Assembly (NCBI GenBank): GCA_964593905.1
Contig: CAZQLE010000122.1
Location: 1-11,927, forward strand
Direction: 5' to 3'
DNA length: 11,927 bases
From: CAZQLE01 sp964593905
GTDB taxonomy: Bacteria; Chloroflexota; Anaerolineae; Anaerolineales; Anaerolineaceae
Positions within the stretch are counted from its first letter, which is position 1. Each line of letters starts with the position of its first letter. Positions 1-5,840 of the stretch are shown here, one piece after another. The notes beneath the pieces were generated by a model that saw only the letters and a program-made list of their open reading frames with translations, was not told where the DNA came from and did no database searches. The translations under genes and the position numbers were made by a program.

Positions 1-993
1 GCAGAACCCACTGCGGCCCCCGCTGCGGTTGAACCCACTGCTGCTCCGGCGCCGGTGGAAGAAGTGAAGCCCTTTAAAGTCGCCATTGTTATGCCCTCCA
101 CCATCAGCGACTATGCTTTCAGCCAGTCGATGTTTGAAGGGCTGAAGATAATGCAGACCGAAATGGGCGGCCCCGAGAAGTTTGAAATCGCCTATTCCGA
201 AAGCCTGTTCAAAGTTCCTGATGCAGCCGCGGCCCTTCGCGACTATGCCTCACAGGGCTATGACCTGGTAATTGCCCACGGTTCGCAGTACGGCACCTCG
301 CTGGCGCAGATCGCCCCCGAGTTCCCCGAAACCGCCTTTGCCTGGGGCACCGCGCAAGACACCTTCCAGAAAGACGGCATCAGTAATGTGTTCGCCTATC
401 AGGCTGAAGCTCAAGAAGGCGGCTATGTGTTTGGTGTGTTGGCTGCCCAGCTCTCCAAAACTGGCAAACTCGGCGTGAACGGCCCGGTGGAAGCCGGCGA
501 TGCCAAGCTGTATGTGGACGGCTTCAAGGCCGGTGCTGCCAATGCTGGCAAACCCGCCGAAGTTAATGTCACCTACACCGGTTCCTTCTCAGATGTTTCG
601 CTCATGGCTGCTGCGGCTGAGACCCACATGGCCAACGGCGCAGATGTGCTGACCGGCTCTTCGCAGTCGGTGGTCGGCGCGATCGGCGTTGCCAAAGATA
701 AAGGCGGCATGTGGCTCGGTTCCCAGTGGGATCAGACCGGTCTGGCCCCCGAAACCGTGGTCGCCAGCCAGGTGTACGATTGGACCGTGGTTCTGGATGA
801 CATGATCAAATCGATCCAGGCCGGCGTAATGGGCGGCAAGTCTTATACCCTGACCTTCAAAAACGGTGGTCTGGTAATTGCCTACAATGACAAGATCGAA
901 ATCCCCGCTGAGGCAAAAGCCGCAGTGGATGCAGCCATCCAGGGCATTAAAGATGGCAAGATCGATGCGTTGAAGGGCCCCAAACCCGAATAA
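1..993 (+). CDS. BMP-family ABC transporter substrate-binding lipoprotein (5' partial)
   Basis: Extracytoplasmic solute receptor of the BMP/Med family (PurR/BmpA-like), whose studied members bind nucleosides or related compounds for an ABC importer. The frame is open from base 1, so the real start and the expected lipoprotein signal peptide lie upstream; the GTG at 55 is internal. The first ~20 visible residues are an Ala/Pro/Thr/Glu linker (AEPTAAPAAVEPTAAPAP) of the type that follows the lipidated Cys. The folded domain then starts with FKVAIVMPSTISDYAFSQS. Further family-like stretches are YDLVIAHGSQYG, GYVFGVLAAQLSKTGKLG and MWLGSQWDQTGLAPE. The protein ends at TAA 991-993 with a charged tail. 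The ATPase gene follows after 155 bp on the same strand. The family is fairly sure; the ligand cannot be told from sequence alone. Confidence 0.9.
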   Translation, partial: AEPTAAPAAVEPTAAPAPVEEVKPFKVAIVMPSTISDYAFSQSMFEGLKIMQTEMGGPEKFEIAYSESLFKVPDAAAALRDYASQGYDLVIAHGSQYGTSLAQIAPEFPETAFAWGTAQDTFQKDGISNVFAYQAEAQEGGYVFGVLAAQLSKTGKLGVNGPVEAGDAKLYVDGFKAGAANAGKPAEVNVTYTGSFSDVSLMAAAAETHMANGADVLTGSSQSVVGAIGVAKDKGGMWLGSQWDQTGLAPETVVASQVYDWTVVLDDMIKSIQAGVMGGKSYTLTFKNGGLVIAYNDKIEIPAEAKAAVDAAIQGIKDGKIDALKGPKPE

Positions 994-1010
994 TAGCTGA
1001 ATAACCGAAG

Positions 1011-1049
1011 CCTGCTGCCGGTGAAGGAAGACACCGCGCCGGCAGCAGG
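1011..1049 (+). promoter_or_regulatory. Intercistronic stem-loop after the binding-protein gene
   Basis: A perfect 11-bp stem, CCTGCTGCCGG (1011-1021) pairing with CCGGCAGCAGG (1039-1049), encloses a 17-nt loop. It starts 17 nt after the stop codon of the substrate-binding protein. The run after it (TGTTTGGG) has only a short T stretch, so it is a weak or partial terminator at best. Such a structure between a binding-protein gene and its ATPase gene often stabilises the upstream message or attenuates the downstream one, which keeps the receptor in excess. The structure is seen directly; the role is inferred. Confidence 0.6.
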
Positions 1050-1057
1050 TGTTTGGG

Positions 1058-1098
1058 CGCAGGTTGGCGCCTGCGATGTGCTGCGAAACCTGTTTCGC
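1058..1098 (+). promoter_or_regulatory. Two further small stem-loops in the same spacer
   Basis: CGCAGG (1058-1063) can pair with CCTGCG (1070-1075) across a 6-nt loop. GCGAAA (1083-1088) can pair with TTTCGC (1093-1098) across the tetraloop CCTG. With the larger hairpin at 1011-1049 they make three consecutive stems in the 155-bp gap before the ATPase gene. Neither is followed by a T tract. They may be RNA-processing or stability elements; no known riboswitch is recognised. Confidence 0.4.
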
Positions 1099-1148
1099 GG
1101 TCCCTCGCAAGTACGAACCGTGAAGGCATAGAAAGGTGAAAACGGCTG

Positions 1149-2708
1149 ATGACCACACCGTCTGTTAATACAAAAGCACGTGTTGAGCACATGGAAATGA
1201 TCGGGATTGTGAAACGCTTTCCAGGTGTGCTGGCAAATGATCATGTGAATTTTGATGTGAAAGCGGGCGAAATTCATACGCTGCTGGGTGAGAACGGGGC
1301 CGGCAAGAGCACCCTGATGCGCCAGCTTTATGGCCTTTATCGCCCCGATGAAGGCAAGATTCTGATCAACGGCAAAGAAAAGGTCTTTCGCTCGCCGCAA
1401 GATGCGATTGCCTCTGGGGTGGGCATGATTCATCAGCATTTTATGCTGGTGCCCAGCCTGACCGTGGTTGAGAATGTGGCCCTGGGTTTGAAATCTTCAC
1501 GCGGACCCATGCTGGAGCTGGATAAGGTTGAAAAGCGGGTGCACGAATTGAGCGAGCAGTACGGTTTAAAGGTGGACCCCAGGGCTTATGTCTGGCAGTT
1601 GGCGGTGGGTGAGCAGCAGCGGGTTGAGATCCTTAAGGCGTTATATCGCGGGGCCGATCTGTTGATTCTGGATGAGCCGACCGCCGTGCTTACCCCGCAA
1701 GAAGTGGACGAGTTCTTTGTGGTGCTGCGACAAATGTCCAGAGATGGTCATTCTTTGATCTTTATCTCGCATAAACTGCATGAGGTGCTGGCGATTAGCA
1801 ATCGCATCACCGTCTTGCGGGATGGAAAATGGGTGGGTGAGTGTGAGAACAAAGATGTGACCCGCGCCGAACTGGCCCAGTTGATGGTGGGCCGCCCGGT
1901 GATTTTGCAATATGACCGCCCCGAACCCTCTCTGGGGAAAGTGCGGCTTAAGGTGGATAACCTGTGGGTAAAAGGTGACCGCGGTGATGATGCGCTGCGC
2001 GGGGTTTCGCTGGAGGTGTGCGGCGGCGAGATTCTGGGTCTGGCGGGCGTCTCGGGCAACGGGCAAAAAGAGCTGGCCCAGGCGCTGGCCGGGCTGCGCC
2101 CGGTGAAAAACGGCCGCACCCTGTTGGACGGCATGGATGTGACCTATGCCAGCATTCCCCAGCGGATCGAGGCCGGGCAGTCGTATATTCCCGAAGAACG
2201 CATGAAAGACGGCGCGATTCGCGATTTTAGCGTGTCAGATAACTATATTCTTGAAGATCACGGCAAGCTGCCTTATTCACGGCTGACCTTTTTGAACTTC
2301 AGAAAAATTGAAGAGCGTACGCGCAAGGCAGTGGAAGAATTTGCGGTGAAAACGCCTTCGCTTAAGACCCCGCTTAAGAATCTTTCGGGCGGCAATATTC
2401 AAAAACTGATCATGGCCCGCGAGCTTTCGCGAATTCCCAAGGTGCTCATTGCCGCCCAGCCGACGCGTGGGGTGGATATTGGCGCGAGTGAATATATTCA
2501 TAAGCGGCTGTTGCAGCAGCGCAGCGAAGGCACCGCCACGCTGTTGATCTCGGAAGACCTGGATGAAATTCGCGCTCTTTCAGACCGGATTGCCGTGATT
2601 TATGAAGGCAAGATTGTGGGCATTGTGGATGGTCCCACATCGACCCCGGCGCAGTTGGGCCTGATGATGGCCGGGGTTACCGAACCCGCCGCAGGGGCAA
2701 AAGCCTGA
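1149..2708 (+). CDS. ABC transporter ATP-binding protein, two nucleotide-binding domains (BMP/nucleoside uptake type)
   Basis: Cytoplasmic ATPase of an importer related to YufO/NupO and the ribose-type RbsA proteins, with two fused nucleotide-binding domains in 519 residues, a usual length. Domain 1 has Walker A GENGAGKST (47-55), a signature-like LAVGEQQR (151-158), Walker B LLILDEPTAVLTP (from 171) and the H-loop ISHKLHEV (H208). Domain 2 has a degenerate Walker A (GVSGNGQKE, ~299-308), a good signature LSGGNIQK (412-419) and a Walker B with Ala-Gln in place of Asp-Glu (LIAAQPTRGVD, from ~433). This asymmetry is normal in the family, where only one ATP site is fully competent. The ATG start has AAAGGTG (1132-1138) 10 nt upstream. 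The gene follows the binding-protein gene and ends just before a terminator. The two permeases expected to complete the transporter are not downstream. Confidence 0.93.
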   Translation: MTTPSVNTKARVEHMEMIGIVKRFPGVLANDHVNFDVKAGEIHTLLGENGAGKSTLMRQLYGLYRPDEGKILINGKEKVFRSPQDAIASGVGMIHQHFMLVPSLTVVENVALGLKSSRGPMLELDKVEKRVHELSEQYGLKVDPRAYVWQLAVGEQQRVEILKALYRGADLLILDEPTAVLTPQEVDEFFVVLRQMSRDGHSLIFISHKLHEVLAISNRITVLRDGKWVGECENKDVTRAELAQLMVGRPVILQYDRPEPSLGKVRLKVDNLWVKGDRGDDALRGVSLEVCGGEILGLAGVSGNGQKELAQALAGLRPVKNGRTLLDGMDVTYASIPQRIEAGQSYIPEERMKDGAIRDFSVSDNYILEDHGKLPYSRLTFLNFRKIEERTRKAVEEFAVKTPSLKTPLKNLSGGNIQKLIMARELSRIPKVLIAAQPTRGVDIGASEYIHKRLLQQRSEGTATLLISEDLDEIRALSDRIAVIYEGKIVGIVDGPTSTPAQLGLMMAGVTEPAAGAKA

Positions 2709-3659
2709 GCCTTGCCACAGTGTAAAATCTTGTTCATAGCCATCCGCCAGTGTTGTCAAGCGCTGGCGGATTTTTTGCGCCCAGTCGGGATCGCCGGCAG
2801 CCAGGGGGTCTTGCAGATGCTGGTGGATTTCGGCATATTTCACCAGGTTTTGAAAGCGCATCAACAGCGGCAGGCGCTGAACTTCTTCTTCGGCCAGCGG
2901 CCGAAGACTGCGATAGCCAGAGATGAACTCAACCAGGTGCGGGTGGTTCAGGTTAACCCGGCTGGCACGGTCACCCCATAAATCGCGCAGCGCAAAGGCG
3001 ATATCAGCGGCATACCAGTGCAGCGCGCAGTCATCAAAATCGATGGCGGTGGGTGCATCCCCCTGCCAGATCAAGTTATCCAGTTCGAAATCAAAATGGA
3101 TTAAGCCGTAATTTTGAGGGTTAACCGGCAGGGCGCTCAGTTCGGTGCGCACGCCCTGCAGATGCTGGTGGGACAGCTTAAGCTCAGCCGGCAAACGCCT
3201 GCCGGCTTCTTGCAACAGATCTTGCCAGTTGGGGCGGGCGGCGCCGGCAAAACCTGCGCTGGCGGTATGCAGCCTGGCCAGCGCCTGGCCCCAGGCAAAG
3301 AATTGGGACGGGGTGAGCTGGTCCAGCTCTTCCAGCTCGGCGCCGGAGACGGCCCTGAAGACCACGGCGTTAAAATCGCCGATTGCGGTTGAAACGGTCT
3401 CAACCCATTGACCGCTCTGCCCGGCAACCGGGCGGTTGGCGGCGATGCCCTGATCGATCAGATGGCGCAGCCAGGCAAGCTCTGCACCGATCACGGCAGC
3501 GGGCTTGTGGGCTGCGAGGCAAAAACACAAAATATGGGGCTGCTGCGCGATGCAAAAGGTGAAGATAAAATTGCTGCTGACGCGCAAAAAACGCCATGAG
3601 TTCGCGTCGGCCGGCCAGCGTGCAAGAATGGCTTCAACAGTGGGGGCAGGTTTTCTCAT
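2580..3659 (-). CDS. Aminoglycoside-phosphotransferase-like (APH/choline kinase fold) kinase
   Basis: A protein-kinase-like small-molecule phosphotransferase; the substrate is unknown and antibiotic resistance should not be assumed. The catalytic loop is HFDFELDN (H188, D190, N195 counting from the ATG), matching the HxDxxxxN pattern of APH enzymes. The metal-binding segment DFDDC follows at ~207-211, then the usual helical end (HWYAADIAFALRDLW). The N-lobe is weak but recognisable (SSNFIFTFCI, AELAWLRHL). The start is uncertain. ATG 3659 has GAGG directly against it, too close for a good ribosome site, and TTG 3665 is the other choice. About 36 bp separate it from holA upstream, so it is probably the last gene of that transcript. 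Its C-terminal ~43 residues are antisense to the ATPase 3' end, include a Cys/Gly-rich stretch (GFCPCGGFG), and look like read-through beyond the family's normal end. Confidence 0.8.
   Translation of the reverse strand: MRKPAPTVEAILARWPADANSWRFLRVSSNFIFTFCIAQQPHILCFCLAAHKPAAVIGAELAWLRHLIDQGIAANRPVAGQSGQWVETVSTAIGDFNAVVFRAVSGAELEELDQLTPSQFFAWGQALARLHTASAGFAGAARPNWQDLLQEAGRRLPAELKLSHQHLQGVRTELSALPVNPQNYGLIHFDFELDNLIWQGDAPTAIDFDDCALHWYAADIAFALRDLWGDRASRVNLNHPHLVEFISGYRSLRPLAEEEVQRLPLLMRFQNLVKYAEIHQHLQDPLAAGDPDWAQKIRQRLTTLADGYEQDFTLWQGSGFCPCGGFGNPGHHQAQLRRGRCGTIHNAHNLAFINHGNPV
2742..2776 (+). terminator. Intrinsic terminator of the ABC transporter operon
   Basis: A perfect 9-bp stem, ATCCGCCAG (2742-2750) with CTGGCGGAT (2763-2771), 12-nt loop, ends in a run of six T (2771-2776). 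It lies 34 nt after the ATPase stop codon and has textbook form on the plus strand. Read on the minus strand there is no T tract, so it is one-directional. It lies wholly inside the coding sequence of the antisense phosphotransferase gene. It argues that the plus-strand operon ends with the ATPase gene. Confidence 0.85.
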
Positions 3660-3701
3660 CCTCAAAGGTTGAGAAAAATTGGCGCATCTGCTGAATGGGG
3701 A

Positions 3702-4703
3702 TCATGAATTGGAAACCCTGGCAATGAAGGTGTCGAGGGCCAGATCAAAAGTGGTCTGGCTGGTTTTGATGCTTTCATCAATCTCAAGCAGCTCGTGATA
3801 AATATTTTCGAGGCGGGTGCGGGTAAAACGGCGGGCCTGGTTGCAGGTCTTTTGCGCCACAAAAGGATGGATTTTGAGCAGCGCGGCGGTCTCGCGATCG
3901 TCTCCGCCCTCATCCAGAATTTCGCGCGCCTGGAGCAGCAGCCGAAACTGGCGCACCACCATGCCAAACAGGATGAAATGATCTTCTTTTTCAAGCAGGC
4001 GGTGAAGCTGCCGCAGGGCGGTGGCCGCATTGCCGGTGGCCAGGGCATCGACCATCTCAAACACATCGGCCTGTCCGCCGCGGGCGGTGAGCAGCTCAAC
4101 ATCGTCTGGCTCGACCGGGCGGGCAAAGTTGACATAAGTGAGCAGCTTGTCCACCTCCAGCGCGGCCAGGCTGGTGTTGCTGCCCACATGAGCGCTTAGG
4201 GCCTGCGCAGCAGCGGGCAAGAACTTGCCGCCCTGGCTTACAGCCTGCTTGATGATCCAGCCGGGCATCTCGCGCAGATCGGGCAGCGCAAAGGTGATAC
4301 ACCGGGCGCGGTCTGGGTTTTTGTTGGCCCAGGTGCGCAGCCAGTGGCTTTCTTTCAGCTTTTCCCACTTGCCGCGGTCAATACTGTCGTGGATGATCAG
4401 CACCAGGGTGGTGGTTTCGGGGATGTGGCTGAGCAGGGTTTTAAAGCGCTCTTCACTTTCTTTGCTGTTCAGCCGCGCCAGCGGGTTGTTCACCACCACC
4501 AGGCGGCGGTCGGCCAGAAAGGGCATGGAATTGGCAGCCGTGGCAATTTCATCGATGCCGGTGGATGAACCCTCAAGGCGCGAGTAATTCAACTCGGCCA
4601 GACCGGGGTCGCCCATTTTTGCAAGCATCACCTGCACGGAAACCTCAATGGCTTTTCCATCGTCGCCGTGATAGATGTAGATGGCAGGGTTGTCTGTGCT
4701 CAC
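3702..4703 (-). CDS. holA: DNA polymerase III delta subunit
   Basis: Clamp-loader subunit that opens the beta sliding clamp and loads it on DNA as part of the replicative holoenzyme. At 333 residues it has the family's normal size. The N-terminal domain begins IYIYHGDDG (8-16) in place of the usual Y-G-E-E start. It carries the conserved PFLADRRLVVV (61-71) and the strand LVLIIHDSIDRGKW (from 100). The middle holds VDKLLTYV (184-191) and DVFEMVDALATGN (213-225). The C-terminal helical collar includes the family-typical LFGMVVRQFRLLLQAR (245-260). No functional Walker A is expected in delta. Start GTG at 4703 lies 9 nt after the DUF6391 stop, so the two genes are probably translationally coupled. 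Confidence 0.93.
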   Translation of the reverse strand: MSTDNPAIYIYHGDDGKAIEVSVQVMLAKMGDPGLAELNYSRLEGSSTGIDEIATAANSMPFLADRRLVVVNNPLARLNSKESEERFKTLLSHIPETTTLVLIIHDSIDRGKWEKLKESHWLRTWANKNPDRARCITFALPDLREMPGWIIKQAVSQGGKFLPAAAQALSAHVGSNTSLAALEVDKLLTYVNFARPVEPDDVELLTARGGQADVFEMVDALATGNAATALRQLHRLLEKEDHFILFGMVVRQFRLLLQAREILDEGGDDRETAALLKIHPFVAQKTCNQARRFTRTRLENIYHELLEIDESIKTSQTTFDLALDTFIARVSNS

Positions 4704-4712
4704 AGCTGGGGG

Positions 4713-5231
4713 TCAGGAGCGGGTGAGAATGTGGTGTAGAACCAGTTCGGGCCGGTCGTGACGATAAATAGCCGTTACTTGCAGTCCGTCGATGTGGGCA
4801 TCGGTGGTGTAACGGGCCTGAACCAGCGGGCCGAGCGGCCGGGTGACGATCAGCGCCAGGGTAGCCAGCATAACGGCCACGGGCAGCCGTTCCCATTTCT
4901 TGTGAAAGCTGTTGGCGCCCAGCAAAGCCAGCCAGGCTGCGCCGCCGGCCGCCAGCCCCGAAAGGGCAAAATTGGTGCCACAGTTGGGGTGAATGGCCAG
5001 CGCGTGTTCGCCGCGGGCCAGGCGGGCGCGCGCTTCATCAACTGCCTGCTGCAAATCCTGGGTGGGCACATCTCCGGCGATCCAGAAACCGTCGGGAGTG
5101 GAGTAACCCGCCATGCTTTTGCGCGGAAAGCGGGCGCTGAGCACTTGCAGCGTGGCGTGTTCGAGGGCATGGTTGCGGCGCGTCCGGCCGATGGGGCCAC
5201 ATTGAATGCGAGAGGAAATTTGGTCTGTCAT
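4713..5231 (-). CDS. DUF6391-type membrane protein of unknown function
   Basis: A 172-residue protein resembling the DUF6391 family, which I know mainly from cyanobacteria and Chloroflexota; its function is not established. The N-terminal part is soluble with RRNHALEHATLQVL (18-31), which contains HALEH (21-25), an HxxEH pattern. A second conserved-looking motif is IHPNCGTN (80-87). Two likely membrane segments follow, at ~88-106 and ~117-134, then a short polar C-terminal part. There is no signal peptide. The ATG has GAGGTG (5237-5242) 5 nt upstream, a good ribosome site. A candidate -10 (5253-5258) and a palindrome (5269-5299) lie just upstream. It is the first gene of a likely DUF6391-holA-phosphotransferase transcript. 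Family assignment is from memory of the motif, without a search. Confidence 0.75.
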   Translation of the reverse strand: MTDQISSRIQCGPIGRTRRNHALEHATLQVLSARFPRKSMAGYSTPDGFWIAGDVPTQDLQQAVDEARARLARGEHALAIHPNCGTNFALSGLAAGGAAWLALLGANSFHKKWERLPVAVMLATLALIVTRPLGPLVQARYTTDAHIDGLQVTAIYRHDRPELVLHHILTRS

Positions 5232-5252
5232 GAAAACACCTCACTGACCCTG

Positions 5253-5258
5253 ATTCTA
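5253..5258 (-). promoter_or_regulatory. Candidate -10 box for DUF6391-holA-phosphotransferase
   Basis: On the minus strand TAGAAT (one mismatch to TATAAT) lies 21 nt before the DUF6391 ATG. That would give a leader of about 15 nt containing GAGGTG. The hexamer at 17-bp spacing upstream (CGCCGA) does not resemble TTGACA. Its place is occupied by the inverted repeat at 5269-5299, which suggests activator dependence or simply a weak promoter. Confidence 0.4.
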
Positions 5259-5268
5259 ACACACTGAC

Positions 5269-5299
5269 GGTTTGTTCGGCGTAACACACCGAACAAACC
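5269..5299. repeat. Perfect 11-bp inverted repeat between the deaminase and DUF6391 genes
   Basis: GGTTTGTTCGG (5269-5279) and CCGAACAAACC (5289-5299) are exact inverse copies around a 9-bp centre. Neither strand has a T run after it, so it is not a convincing terminator. It fills most of the 89-bp gap between the deaminase stop and the DUF6391 start and covers the -35 region of the candidate promoter. An operator for a dimeric regulator is the likelier reading; an mRNA 3' end structure for the deaminase transcript is the alternative. Confidence 0.55.
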
Positions 5300-5320
5300 A
5301 TCGGTGTGCACAGTCTTATT

Positions 5321-5809
5321 TCAGGCGCGTTCGGGCCGCCAGAAACCAACGTGTACGAGTTTGGCCTCTTCCACCAGAATGGGGCCCAGCACCTCGATCT
5401 GTCGCTGCCCGCGGGCAAACACCTCGCGGCTGGGCAGCGACAGGGTGGAGTTTTCGATATCGCTCCCGGTCATCTCCAGCAGACCAGATTCGCTTAAGGC
5501 AAATACCATCCGGTTAATGCCGCTCCAGTAGATTGCGCCCGAACACATGGCGCAGGGCTCAGTGCTGGTATACAGCGTGCAGGTTGACAGAAAATCACGC
5601 TCATATTTGCGCGTTGCCAGGCGGATCAGGTTGGTTTCGGCGTGCCCGGTGGCGTCGCGCTCGGTGTTGACGGTATTTTCGGCCTCCAGCAGGATATTGC
5701 CCTGCGCATCGGCCAACAGTGAGCCAAAGGGGTGATTGCCGTGGGCGCGCGCCTGGCGCGCAATTTCAATTGCCCGGCGGGTCAGTTGTTCATCTTTCTG
5801 GGTCAACAT
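5321..5809 (-). CDS. Nucleoside deaminase (CMP/dCMP deaminase fold, zinc-dependent)
   Basis: A cytoplasmic zinc hydrolase that removes an amino group from a nucleobase or nucleoside. It belongs to the cytidine/deoxycytidylate deaminase fold and is closest in feel to guanine deaminase and TadA-like proteins. The catalytic motif HAE (H56, E58) and the zinc motif PCAMC (C86, C89) are both intact, with NHPFGSLLAD (25-34) at the substrate side. At 162 residues the length is normal. I chose the ATG at 5809 because TGGAGG (5815-5820) lies 5 nt upstream; an upstream ATG at 5851 would add 14 unlikely residues and overlap the transporter gene. It follows the MFS gene by 31 bp and probably shares its transcript. 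Which base it deaminates cannot be decided; there is no obvious tRNA-binding tail. Confidence 0.88.
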   Translation of the reverse strand: MLTQKDEQLTRRAIEIARQARAHGNHPFGSLLADAQGNILLEAENTVNTERDATGHAETNLIRLATRKYERDFLSTCTLYTSTEPCAMCSGAIYWSGINRMVFALSESGLLEMTGSDIENSTLSLPSREVFARGQRQIEVLGPILVEEAKLVHVGFWRPERA

Positions 5810-5840
5810 AAATACCTCCAGGGTCGGTTGGGTGCTTTGT

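Noticed and set aside
589..1439. Long minus-strand open frames opposite the receptor and ATPase genes
   Set aside because: They are antisense to well-supported genes, lack family-like motifs and are Arg/His/Cys-rich in the way mirror frames of high-GC genes usually are.
2580..3659. Phosphotransferase as an antibiotic-resistance gene
   Set aside because: It has the general APH kinase motifs, but nothing ties it to aminoglycosides and the neighbours are housekeeping genes; this fold covers many metabolic kinases.
3661..3673. Short palindrome CTCAAAGGTTGAG before the phosphotransferase start
   Set aside because: A 5-bp stem with 3-nt loop is too weak to claim as a regulatory structure, though it covers the only GAGG near the start.
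5269..5299. Inverted repeat read as a LexA (SOS) box or a rho-independent terminator
   Set aside because: The half-sites are in the opposite order to CGAAC-N4-GTTCG and spaced by 9, and there is no T run after the stem on either strand.
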